The position numbers and the translations under genes are program-made. Under the pieces are notes generated by a model. It saw nothing but the letters and a program-made list of their open reading frames with translations. It was not told the origin of the DNA and ran no database searches. A stretch of DNA of 64,000 nt from CBDHFQ01 sp965262565 (GTDB lineage: Bacteria; Bacteroidota; Bacteroidia; J057): the NCBI GenBank assembly GCA_965262565.1, contig CBDHFQ010000017.1, positions 62,001-126,000 on the forward strand. Reading direction: 5' to 3'. Every line of letters starts with the position of its first letter. Positions within the stretch are counted from its first letter, which is position 1. This document shows, in pieces, positions 28,080-36,240 of this stretch.

Positions 28080-29288
28080 TTATACATATTTGTCCAACAT
28101 TTGAAAAAGATCATCTTTTCTAAATGGTTTTTTGAGATAATCACTCATACCGGCAGCGATGTATTTTAGTCTATCTGATTCAAATGCATTTGCTGTAATA
28201 GAAATGATAGGTATATCCAGGTGAAGTTCATTTCTAATAATTTGGGTAGCTTTCACCCCATCCATCACTGGCATATTTATATCCATAAGAATAATATCAA
28301 AAGCTTGATCTTCCACTTTTTGAACAGCCTCTAACCCATTATCTGCTAACTCAACTTCGTATCCAATATGCTTTAGATTTCTTGCAAGGATTAGTTGATT
28401 TACTTCATTATCTTCTACGACCAGGATTTTAACCTTGCCCTCAGGGACTAAGGGAATTTGATAGGATTTACCTTGTTCGGGTTCTGGTAAATTATCTGAA
28501 ATTCTACCCATAGGAACAACGAATTGAAATTCTACTATTTCTTCCTGAACAGATTCATTTGAGTCATTCTTACCTAAAATATAGTGAAAATCTCCTTGCA
28601 TTTGTTTAATTATATTATCTCCAAGCATTTTCACTAATAAAAATGTTTCCTTTTTTTCATTTACCTGGTTTAGGTCCGAATTTGTATTGAGTTCGTTTTT
28701 CTTTTCAGGCTGTTTCCGTTTCAACGTACCTAAAAGAAAAATATTTTTATATTTAGTTTTATGCTCCTCAATAGAAAATATCCAATTCTCTTGCTTCCAC
28801 ACTATATGAGCATAAGCAAGCAATCCTTTAATCAAACATGTAAAAGCTGCCCCATTTCCAATCATAAATGTCGGTAACAAGGAATCTATCTCCAGTCGCG
28901 CGTCTGGCACCTCTATGCTAAACTCTGAAGAGAATCCGTATACTACCGACTGAATAACTTCTCTGAGATTAAATTTTTCATAATCGTGTCGAAAGGGATC
29001 TTCCTGAATATCTGTATAATCCGAAATAATATCCAATTTTATTTTCAGATGAGTCTCAAAATCATCTATGGCTTTTTGTGTTTCCTTTTCCAATGAAAGT
29101 AAAGAATTATGTTTGAATGTTTTTACAAAATTATTCACAGGTTGTAATATATCTTTCTTGAATTCTTTCAAAAATTGAGTGTGTAGATCTATGCTGATTT
29201 GATCTGCATGATGGCAGGCGGCAAGCTCATCATTCACAAACTTTAGGTGAAACACCTCATTCTTAAGTGCTAAATTTTGATCAGGCAT
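28080..29288 (-). CDS. Degenerate hybrid kinase with intact C-terminal receiver domain
   Basis: A protein of 402 residues. Residues 30-110 match a dimerisation/phosphotransfer helix pair, but the motif FLKEFKKDILQPVNN has Lys45 where the phospho-acceptor His should be. The following ATPase-like region (about 110-260) lacks recognisable N, G1 and G2 boxes. In contrast the receiver domain (286-402) is complete: E292/D293, phospho-acceptor D336 (ILMDINMPVMDG), T365 and K387. The gene looks like a receiver scaffold built from a hybrid kinase that lost its kinase core. It converges on the sensor-like gene above with a 7-base gap; a phosphorelay link is possible but not shown. Confidence 0.78.
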   Translation of the reverse strand: MPDQNLALKNEVFHLKFVNDELAACHHADQISIDLHTQFLKEFKKDILQPVNNFVKTFKHNSLLSLEKETQKAIDDFETHLKIKLDIISDYTDIQEDPFRHDYEKFNLREVIQSVVYGFSSEFSIEVPDARLEIDSLLPTFMIGNGAAFTCLIKGLLAYAHIVWKQENWIFSIEEHKTKYKNIFLLGTLKRKQPEKKNELNTNSDLNQVNEKKETFLLVKMLGDNIIKQMQGDFHYILGKNDSNESVQEEIVEFQFVVPMGRISDNLPEPEQGKSYQIPLVPEGKVKILVVEDNEVNQLILARNLKHIGYEVELADNGLEAVQKVEDQAFDIILMDINMPVMDGVKATQIIRNELHLDIPIISITANAFESDRLKYIAAGMSDYLKKPFRKDDLFQMLDKYV

Positions 29289-29600
29289 TTGCTATAATTA
29301 AAAGATTTACATAATGAGCAATTAATTCATGAATCTTAATTAACCAGTCAAGTTAATTTTAAAACATTTGTATCAATGTAAATATTTCCAAATAAATGAA
29401 AAAACACCAGACGTATCATTGTATTGTCTTACTTCGGTAAAACTTACCTTTTTAAAATTAAATTTTTCTTTAAATAGGAAATGAATGTATCCTCAATGAG
29501 TTTTTACCGTAAATATTATTGTTAAAAACAGGCAACACTCACCCCTATTTACTATTATGCCATTTTTAAATCTGGTACAAAATTTGTCTCTTGATCACAA
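29289..29600. other. 312-base AT-rich intergenic region
   Basis: No gene is supported. It separates the divergent receiver-like gene and the metalloprotease gene and should hold both promoters. A loose inverted pair (GTAAAACT near 29437 and AGTTTTTAC near 29499) is visible, but the arms are short and may be chance. No clean TAnnTTTG promoter was found on the plus strand. Confidence 0.5.
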
Positions 29601-31436
29601 ATGCTAAGACATCTCATGAAAAATGCGATTGTATCATTGGTATGTATGGTGAGTATTTACCTAACAAATAATGTTCAAGCGCAACGAAACTGCGGGACAC
29701 CAGCCTACGAGGAAATACTGGAGAACAGATACCCATCTTATAGAATTAGGCAACAACAGATAGAGGATCTAACATTACTTAGAGAAAAAAATCCGTTAGA
29801 TCTTACTAGACACACTATAAAGATTCCTGTAGTCATTCACGTAATTTATCATAGAGAAGTAGAAAACATAAGTGATGAGCAGATTCTCTCCCAGCTAGAA
29901 GTCTTAAATGAGGATTATAGAAGATTTAATAAAGATGCTATTAAAACACCTGGCAGATTTAGAAAACTGGCAGCTGATACGGGAATAGAATTTGTGTTAG
30001 CAAATTTAGATCCTCAGGGAAACCCCACTACAGGAATTACCAGAACATATACCTCAAACACAATTTTCGCTGCATTTGAGAATGAAATGAAATATAATGC
30101 TTCAGGAGGTATTGATGCATGGCCCACTCACCAATATTTAAATATTTGGATTTGTCCGCTGGGTATGGGAGTGCTTGGATATGCCCAGTTTCCCGGAGGT
30201 CCAATAGATACAGATGGAGTTGTCATCGATTATAAGCATTTTGGTACATTGGGAACAGTAAAGCCTCCTTTCCATCTTGGGAGAACTACTACCCATGAAG
30301 TTGGCCATTATTTAAACTTAAGACATATTTGGGGAGATGGACCTTGTGATTTCGATGATGCAGTGGATGATACCCCACTTGCTGATGGTCCCAGTCAGGG
30401 ATGTCCTGGGGAATCGTACTCCTGCGGCTCCCATAATATGCCTCAGAACTATATGGATTATACAGATGATGCCTGTATGAACCTTTTTACTAGAGGTCAG
30501 GCATATAGAATGCGAGCTTTATTTAGTCCAGGTGGAGCAAGAGAATCGTTACTTTTCTCACCTGCTTACATCAATGAGGAAGAAGAAAGCCCTACAATTT
30601 CTTTATTTCCTCCTTCTAATCTTAAAATTGAACAGATACAACATCATTCTGCTATCCTTACATGGGATCAGATACAAGATATTTTATCGTATGATGTTCG
30701 CTACCGACCGACGGGGCATAGTCGTTGGAAGCAAAAAGCTTTTTCTCAACCGTATGTTAAATTGGTAGATTTGCCTGCTTGTACTTCTTTTGAAGTACAA
30801 ATTGCCTCTATTAACGATCAAGAAAAAAGTAACTATTCCGACTTACAACACTTTAAAACTACGGGTTGCTTCTCTGAAATCCCAACCAGACTGATCGCGA
30901 CTCACATCTCTTCTTCACAGGCTACATTAACATGGAATAAAGTCCTGAATGCAGATAGTTATTTAATTCAATATAGAAGAGCTGGAGATAAAGAAATCCG
31001 TACACTCGAGGTTGACAAATATAACTCGATCAAAGTAAGGTCTTTAATACCTGGAACAGTTTATCAATTTCGGGTTTGCGCCATTCTTGATGGTGAACAC
31101 AGACCATTTAGCAGGGTGCGCTCTTTTTCTACAAGTAGTGCTACATCTATGGCTAGCGAGGAAGTAGAATTTATGTTGATCAAAAAAGGTATAGATCAGA
31201 ATGACATTACCGTAGAAATTAATCAAATGATCCCAAGAACAGTGGCTATTTCCTTAATAGATCCACTAGGAAATCCAATTTCAACGTTTCCTGTAGAAAC
31301 ATGGAACAGTACTCGCCCAATAACCTTAGATACCAGCAAGCTTAAAGAAGGAACTTATGAAGTGGTTGCAGAGGATAAGGAGGGATTCGAATATAGTAAG
31401 TCCTTTAATGTAGCAGGTTCTGATAAGAATAATTAG
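29601..31436 (+). CDS. Secreted M43-family (pappalysin-like) zinc metalloprotease
   Basis: A secreted protease of 611 residues. The signal peptide ends near NNVQAQ; the first ATG (29601) is used, although MKNAIV at 29616 is also possible. The zinc motif HEVGHYLNLRH places ligands at H232, H236 and H242 with catalytic E233. YMDYTDDACMNLF is the Met-turn. Two fibronectin type III-like modules lie at about 330-420 and 425-515. The final 90 residues resemble a T9SS-type tail (SLIDPLGNPI, LKEGTYEVVAED), so export by that route is likely but less certain. Probably a surface or extracellular protein-degrading enzyme. Confidence 0.9.
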   Translation: MLRHLMKNAIVSLVCMVSIYLTNNVQAQRNCGTPAYEEILENRYPSYRIRQQQIEDLTLLREKNPLDLTRHTIKIPVVIHVIYHREVENISDEQILSQLEVLNEDYRRFNKDAIKTPGRFRKLAADTGIEFVLANLDPQGNPTTGITRTYTSNTIFAAFENEMKYNASGGIDAWPTHQYLNIWICPLGMGVLGYAQFPGGPIDTDGVVIDYKHFGTLGTVKPPFHLGRTTTHEVGHYLNLRHIWGDGPCDFDDAVDDTPLADGPSQGCPGESYSCGSHNMPQNYMDYTDDACMNLFTRGQAYRMRALFSPGGARESLLFSPAYINEEEESPTISLFPPSNLKIEQIQHHSAILTWDQIQDILSYDVRYRPTGHSRWKQKAFSQPYVKLVDLPACTSFEVQIASINDQEKSNYSDLQHFKTTGCFSEIPTRLIATHISSSQATLTWNKVLNADSYLIQYRRAGDKEIRTLEVDKYNSIKVRSLIPGTVYQFRVCAILDGEHRPFSRVRSFSTSSATSMASEEVEFMLIKKGIDQNDITVEINQMIPRTVAISLIDPLGNPISTFPVETWNSTRPITLDTSKLKEGTYEVVAEDKEGFEYSKSFNVAGSDKNN

Positions 31437-31630
31437 CACAAGTACTCAAAAATTATACATTTCTTCCCTTCTAATTACATCTAGATAATATTATCCTTAC
31501 TCTATGAAATCCTTTATATATTGGTCATAAATGGCTACAATAAAGACTTTAAAGAGATAATTCCTTAATAAACTAGATTTATTTTTAATTTTAGCGGTTT
31601 CATACTGTAAAATAATAGATTTAAAAAACT

Positions 31631-31668
31631 AAAACTTAATTCAAATTACATTTGAATTAAGTTTTTTT
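31631..31668 (+). terminator. Strong rho-independent terminator
   Basis: Arms at 31631-31645 and 31651-31665 are perfectly complementary over 15 bases, with the five-base loop TTACA, and are followed by a run of T. The stem is AT-rich but long. It would end any plus-strand transcript coming from the metalloprotease or from a promoter within the gap. Confidence 0.75.
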
Positions 31669-31866
31669 AATTGAAATTAGCACTTATGTTATTATATTAA
31701 TATAAATATTACATCAATAAAATCGTATTTCTTTCCCCAGCCCGCTCATACAAAGGAAATACATTGTGTAATATTTACAGGATGCGAAAGAGTGTGTATG
31801 AATAGTTAATTTAAACATTAACTTTTGTAGGTGCTATTGTGTTTCATCTATTTAAAGCAAACAAAA

Positions 31867-31899
31867 AAGAGGCCAGTTTTAATTGCCTCTTATTTTTTT
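31867..31899. terminator. Bidirectional rho-independent terminator
   Basis: AAGAGGC at 31867-31873 pairs with GCCTCTT at 31885-31891, followed by ATTTTTTT on the plus strand and by a T-run on the minus strand. It lies 23-55 bases beyond the stop of the minus-strand gene (31922), so its main use is probably ending that gene. Confidence 0.7.
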
Positions 31900-31921
31900 G
31901 ACAGATTTATTTAACTCTTGA

Positions 31922-32368
31922 TTACTTTCCGAAAATTCCTCCTAAAGCCCCTCCTAGTTTATCTTTCATATTTCCCATTAATCCTCCCATTAACATTTTA
32001 GATATGTCTCCTTCATCCATATTATCTTCTTGAGCTTTATTTGAAAACTTTTGCATGATAAAAGGAATAATAAAAGTTGCAATAGAACTCGCTTTAGATG
32101 AGTCAAAACCTAATTTACTGGTTAAGCCTCCTACCATATTACTGACCATTCCAGTAACAAGAGGATTGTTAGAGATATTTCCTCCACCAGAAATCATATT
32201 CATAATTCCTGAAAGGTTTCCTCCTGAAGCTTCTCCTTTTAAGGTATCAAAAATGCTGTCCTTAGCAACTGATAAGGTATCGTCTACATTATTAGCCGGT
32301 ACTCCTAAATCTCCGGTCAGTTTTTCTGTAATTTCTCCTTTAATCGAGGAAATAATAGTATCAATCAT
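31922..32368 (-). CDS. Small glycine/methionine-rich protein, DUF937-like
   Basis: A protein of 148 residues from MIDTIISSIK; an in-frame ATG at 32440 would add 24 residues that look non-coding. The sequence is rich in Gly, Met, Ile and Ser with repeated GGL/GGI and NMKDKLGGAL type stretches. The helix-loop arrangement, with a hydrophobic patch SSIATFIIPFIMQKF, resembles DUF937-type proteins. The function is unknown. It is followed closely by a hairpin terminator. There is no signal peptide. Confidence 0.7.
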   Translation of the reverse strand: MIDTIISSIKGEITEKLTGDLGVPANNVDDTLSVAKDSIFDTLKGEASGGNLSGIMNMISGGGNISNNPLVTGMVSNMVGGLTSKLGFDSSKASSIATFIIPFIMQKFSNKAQEDNMDEGDISKMLMGGLMGNMKDKLGGALGGIFGK

Positions 32369-32804
32369 GTTTGAAAGGTTTAAATTATTTTGTTCAAATC
32401 TATAATTAAGACGAAAGCATAAAACAAAGTCACATGCCAAACCTACAAAACTTTTATAGATTAATTTAGGTAGCCGTAATTTAAGCTAAAATGATTTTCA
32501 ATTTTTTCCTTTCATATCATCACTGCATATATGGTAGATTGAAGAAACCTGGTAGTCTGATTATTTGCAATAAATTGATACTTAAATTTAAATCATTTAT
32601 AGCTTCTTGTTTTTCCTTAATAATATTGAACCTTAACGTTACTCCTTGATGGTGCAAGTTCCTCCTCTCTATCGGGAATGGTATTCCACTTTAAGTAAAC
32701 ATAAATGCCATACTTTTTCTATATCTATTGATAGCCCACAGAAGGAATCCCCAGATCAATGAGCCTCTGCTTTGGTCTCATTCGAATATCCTACTATTAA
32801 GATG
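32369..32804. other. 436-base intergenic region, no supported gene
   Basis: A plus-strand frame of 37 codons (32649-32762) and a minus-strand open stretch of about 50 codons without a start (around 32510-32680) are present. Neither has family features, so I do not call a gene. It includes the leader of the DUF937-like gene, and the minus-strand region below the hydroxylase gene. Confidence 0.5.
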
Positions 32805-33467
32805 TTATGCAGACTGAGTACTTTCCAAAGCTGATTTGGATGCGGTCCTTTTTTTAGGCATAGGTGGCATCGTTCCAAAAATGCGATCCCATAAAGGAGA
32901 AGACACACCAAAGGCCTTATCTGGAAAACGATAGTGGTGTAAGTAGTGATGGCGCCACAATGTTTTCAGGAAACGGTTTTTGGGAGTTTTGAATTTATGG
33001 GTACTATAATGAATTGCTGCATAGAACAAGTATCCATTGATGAACCCAGCTGAAAATACAAAGGTTTTTAGCCCAAAAATAATGGAAAATAAAGCAGTGA
33101 AAAAGGAAGATAATATAATGCCTGGCAATGGAGGCATAAATAAATGTTCCTCATCTCTGGGATGATCGTGATGAAACCCATGAACTGTGCGATGGAAAAG
33201 CTGTCCAAATTTTGAATCCGATACAAAGTGAAAAATATACCTGTGAAGAATATACTCGAAAAACGTCCAGGTAAATAGACCAGAAACATACAATATCAAT
33301 CCTAACTTCCAGGAAGTGACAAATTGATAATAGTAATTAATGTAAAGAAGAGTAGCAACCACCGACATGTAAGTAATAGCAGTGATATATGGATTACTTC
33401 TTACTATTGCCTCTAATATCGGATTATCAAATACGCGGTTTTTGGGTTGATTATTTTGATTCGCCAT
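32805..33467 (-). CDS. Fatty-acid 2-hydroxylase/sterol desaturase-type membrane di-iron enzyme
   Basis: A membrane protein of 220 residues with about four helices and all the histidine motifs of the fatty acid hydroxylase superfamily: HRYIFH, HGFHHDHPRDEEHLFMPP, HYSTH and HHYLHHYRF. The HG.HH..P.D......MPP pattern is that of fatty acid 2-hydroxylase (Scs7/FA2H), which hydroxylates the N-acyl chain of sphingolipids. There is no cytochrome b5 domain, so electrons must come from another protein. It is 2.8 kb from the alpha-oxoamine synthase gene. The substrate is inferred, not shown. Confidence 0.88.
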   Translation of the reverse strand: MANQNNQPKNRVFDNPILEAIVRSNPYITAITYMSVVATLLYINYYYQFVTSWKLGLILYVSGLFTWTFFEYILHRYIFHFVSDSKFGQLFHRTVHGFHHDHPRDEEHLFMPPLPGIILSSFFTALFSIIFGLKTFVFSAGFINGYLFYAAIHYSTHKFKTPKNRFLKTLWRHHYLHHYRFPDKAFGVSSPLWDRIFGTMPPMPKKRTASKSALESTQSA

Positions 33468-33599
33468 AGATAATAATTTTTCAAATGACAGAATAAACTT
33501 ACTGTGAACTCCTTTTTTCAGATTTTCTAGAACACTTCTTACAAGTAATTTTATTCTTTATTCGGCGAATTTATAATTATTCCTATGATTTATCAATGA

Positions 33600-33809
33600 T
33601 TATATTTCAGCTTTATCGAGTACAAAATCTGCCGGGCCTGGTTCGATTTGCCGGGATATTTTTTCTACAATTTGATTCGCTTCGGTAACTCTACACTTCG
33701 CCAATTGAATAACTCGCTTAATTGCAGCTATTTTCCCTTTATAAATTAGTAGTGAAATTATTTCTTGTTCCTCTTTACAGGTAAGTGGTTTGTGTTGAAT
33801 ATTTCTCAT
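33600..33809 (-). CDS. Small protein with an L7/L12 C-terminal-like helix pair
   Basis: A 69-residue protein. KGKIAAIKRVIQLAKCRVTEANQIVEKI resembles, in part, the helix pattern of the L7/L12 C-terminal domain (KIAVIKxVR..TGLGLKEAK.LVE) found in many small proteins of unknown function. There is no signal peptide. The ATG at 33809 is followed by a clean frame and neighbours are separate units, so it is a plausible but unproven gene. Confidence 0.5.
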   Translation of the reverse strand: MRNIQHKPLTCKEEQEIISLLIYKGKIAAIKRVIQLAKCRVTEANQIVEKISRQIEPGPADFVLDKAEI

Positions 33810-34102
33810 GGGGTCTAATATTTATCCATACTATAGACAAAATATATGCCTGAGTTATTTTGTCTTGAATCAAATTCTAACTATTCAAACACAAAAAAGA
33901 GCCATTTATTTCATTTATAATACCTCGTGCTTTTTCTTATAAGAATTTCCTCACACATCTTACTTTTTCTACCAACTTCACTGTCATCTACTCATTGATC
34001 AAAAAAACACCAAACCTAATAATTACAATTATTCGTATTTTAATAATATTGCTAATTCCAATAATTAATTAATATTACTTTTATCACTATTGAATTATTC
34101 AA

Positions 34103-34483
34103 ATGACCAAGGCTCTTTTTAATGTTCACTTACCCAGAGTTTCTGTTCTTACATGTACACCGCTAGCCCTTCTTGTTAATCTCATGTTATTCATGAATGT
34201 TTCTTCCTCTTACGCTCAAGGAGAGATTGTTATAGGGATTGAAGATTTGGTAGGAAAAAGTCAGTCTACTGTACACTATCAATCCATTAGCCATGCTAAT
34301 AGAGCGAAAGGAGTTGTTGCAAGTCAGCAATCTACATTTAATTCCAATGGAAATCATTTCAAACAGGAAGGTAATTATCATCAAAATGTCAATTGGACCC
34401 ATCCATCTAATCAAGCTATCCGAGTGGATAATAGCAATTGGTGGATGGCATTTTTAAGCTGGTTCAGTACCATGTTACACTAA
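34103..34483 (+). CDS. Small secreted protein of unknown function
   Basis: A protein of 126 residues with a long hydrophobic amino-terminal segment (LTCTPLALLVNLMLFM) ending SSSYAQ, likely a signal peptide. The mature part is polar, with histidine/asparagine-rich stretches (SNGNHFKQEGNYHQN), and ends in an aromatic segment NWWMAFLSWF. No domain is recognised. It is preceded by about 290 bases of AT-rich DNA, and a hairpin (34510-34552) follows. Confidence 0.6.
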   Translation: MTKALFNVHLPRVSVLTCTPLALLVNLMLFMNVSSSYAQGEIVIGIEDLVGKSQSTVHYQSISHANRAKGVVASQQSTFNSNGNHFKQEGNYHQNVNWTHPSNQAIRVDNSNWWMAFLSWFSTMLH

Positions 34484-34509
34484 AAGTTTCATGTTCATAA
34501 ACTCATATT

Positions 34510-34552
34510 GAAAAGAGGTAGAAATGGGTTTAATGCCTGTTTCTACCTTTTC
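34510..34552. terminator. Hairpin between convergent genes, probable terminator
   Basis: GGTAGAAA (34517-34524) pairs with TTTCTACC (about 34540-34547), extended across a two-base bulge by GAAAA/TTTTC. It sits 27 bases after the plus-strand gene and overlaps the last codons of the minus-strand 477-residue gene (stop at 34530). The trailing T-run is modest. Confidence 0.5.
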
Positions 34553-35963
34553 TCATAAGTGTTTGTAATTTCTCCTCCAACCAATATGAATAATCAACTT
34601 TCTGATTTTTTATCAGATGCTTATACATTTTTTCATAAGCTGAATACGTATGGCTTTTAAGCATCTTTTTGAAGAACCTCACTTTCCCCAAATAAGCAGA
34701 TTTATAATTAGTCGATAATTTTTGAATCTTAATAAATTTTTCAAGCGATTCTAATTGTCCTATCAACCAATCCATTTCCTCATGATTTACTTCATAATGA
34801 GATTGCAACAGATAAATGCGAGCGGGAATTTCATATACTGGATTAGAAAATTTATAAGTTGAAATCAACTGAATAACCGGAAGAAAATGTTGTTTGCCAA
34901 ATTGTAATCCCGCTTGAGCAAATACTTCAGCTTCTCTTCTATCCTCTTTAGGTAAATACGGCAATAATTCCCTTAGATAATGTTCAATCAAATCGAATTC
35001 CTTTTCCTGAAGACAGACCGTGATAATATTTTTAAATTGTTTCCAGGATAGTACGTTGTCTCTCAATACAAATTTCTCTCTTATTCCCCAATCATATAAT
35101 TCGAATAAATTATGTGTGATACTGGATTGATTACTCTGATTCTTTAATCCTATATAGTGATTCATCAATAGGTTATAGATGTTGCGTCTATTGTCATAAG
35201 AAATAAATTGATTATTCTCTCTTAGGAAGGCAATTATTTGAGTAATCCCTTCTTTCTCGGTCCCTGACAACTGAGGAGAAGCAAGGATTCGATATATCTG
35301 AGCATAAACCTTGATGAGTTTATATTCTTCGAATAAGGAGTCATTCTCCACTATATCCAGCACTTCTGAAATGAGGAAGCTATCAATTTCTTTGCCTCTG
35401 GTTCTATAATATACTTCATTATTACATGCAAGAATGAGTTTATTATACATCCACCATATATCGAAGGATCTGGATAAATCCATCGCAGGATTTTTCCCTG
35501 ATAAATATTTGATATAAAACCGTTGCCTTTCCTTTTGCAAAGCAAACATCTGCTGGAAATATATCCCATCTTTGATCTGGCTTCTCTTTATCCTTCTATT
35601 AATTAATCTGTATTCCTTTTCAAAAATATGAGGTAAATTTCTGAGGTTAAGATTATGCAAATAATTTAACTCTATTTGCTCTCCATCATTCTTGAATGAT
35701 TCTATGGCTAAATATAGCTTCAGCCATTTTTGTAACTCGGAAATGAGCTTTCTCATTCTGGCATCATTATATTCCTGATTTACATATAATTTTTCCCACA
35801 ATTTCTCCTCAACGGGTGGTTGGGACAGAGGAACCATTAATCGGCAAAGGATTCTCACATAATCTTGTTTTTCAAATAACTCTACCTCTAACCATCTGTA
35901 AAAGTTCTTGCGCTCTTCTATGTCTAATGTTGCCCAAATTCTCCATAATTTTCGCTGCTTCAT
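34530..35963 (-). CDS. Large alpha-helical protein of unknown function
   Basis: A protein of 477 residues with no signal peptide or membrane segment. The sequence is almost entirely amphipathic helix, rich in Leu, Arg, Lys and Tyr, as in TPR-like or solenoid proteins. The opening block (LWRIWATLDIEERKNFYRWLE, then a motif around RMRKLISELQKWLKLYL near residue 69-85) resembles, by eye, a Bacteroidota-restricted family of helical proteins. No catalytic residues are seen. It overlaps a terminator-like hairpin at its end and is divergent from the alpha-oxoamine synthase gene. Confidence 0.72.
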   Translation of the reverse strand: MKQRKLWRIWATLDIEERKNFYRWLEVELFEKQDYVRILCRLMVPLSQPPVEEKLWEKLYVNQEYNDARMRKLISELQKWLKLYLAIESFKNDGEQIELNYLHNLNLRNLPHIFEKEYRLINRRIKRSQIKDGIYFQQMFALQKERQRFYIKYLSGKNPAMDLSRSFDIWWMYNKLILACNNEVYYRTRGKEIDSFLISEVLDIVENDSLFEEYKLIKVYAQIYRILASPQLSGTEKEGITQIIAFLRENNQFISYDNRRNIYNLLMNHYIGLKNQSNQSSITHNLFELYDWGIREKFVLRDNVLSWKQFKNIITVCLQEKEFDLIEHYLRELLPYLPKEDRREAEVFAQAGLQFGKQHFLPVIQLISTYKFSNPVYEIPARIYLLQSHYEVNHEEMDWLIGQLESLEKFIKIQKLSTNYKSAYLGKVRFFKKMLKSHTYSAYEKMYKHLIKNQKVDYSYWLEEKLQTLMRKGRNRH

Positions 35964-36240
35964 ATCATGTATCCATTTAGTGCATACAAAGCATCATCGG
36001 TACAAATAGGATGCTATTGAGAAAAAACATATTAATAAAGCACTGATAATGTGAATAGTTTTAAATTTTACAACTTATTCATCCTTGGAACAATCGAGAT
36101 TTTCTTTCCTTTATTCTTACCTCACCTCTAATATAAATTTGATAGGAATGTTAATATATTTCTATTTAAATACATAAATAATTGACAATCAATTTATTAC
36201 ACCTATTTGCTTGAATTAAAGCCCACACAATTTCAATATT

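Larger units (their letters stand above)
31437..31921. other. 485-base intergenic region with two terminator-like hairpins
   Basis: No protein gene. It contains a perfect 15-bp hairpin terminator (31631-31668) and a second, bidirectional one (31867-31899). The first lies almost 200 bases after the metalloprotease stop, which leaves room for an untranslated RNA or a long 3' end. The second also sits at the end of the minus-strand gene that follows. The rest is AT-rich with no clear signal. Confidence 0.6.

Noticed and set aside
32510..32690. Minus-strand open stretch of about 50 codons (contains GVTLRFNIIKEKQEAIN) without a start codon
   Set aside because: It could be a gene remnant, but it has no start and I do not recognise a parent family.
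32649..32762. Plus-strand frame of 37 codons in the gap before the hydroxylase gene
   Set aside because: Short, with no family features or clear start signal.
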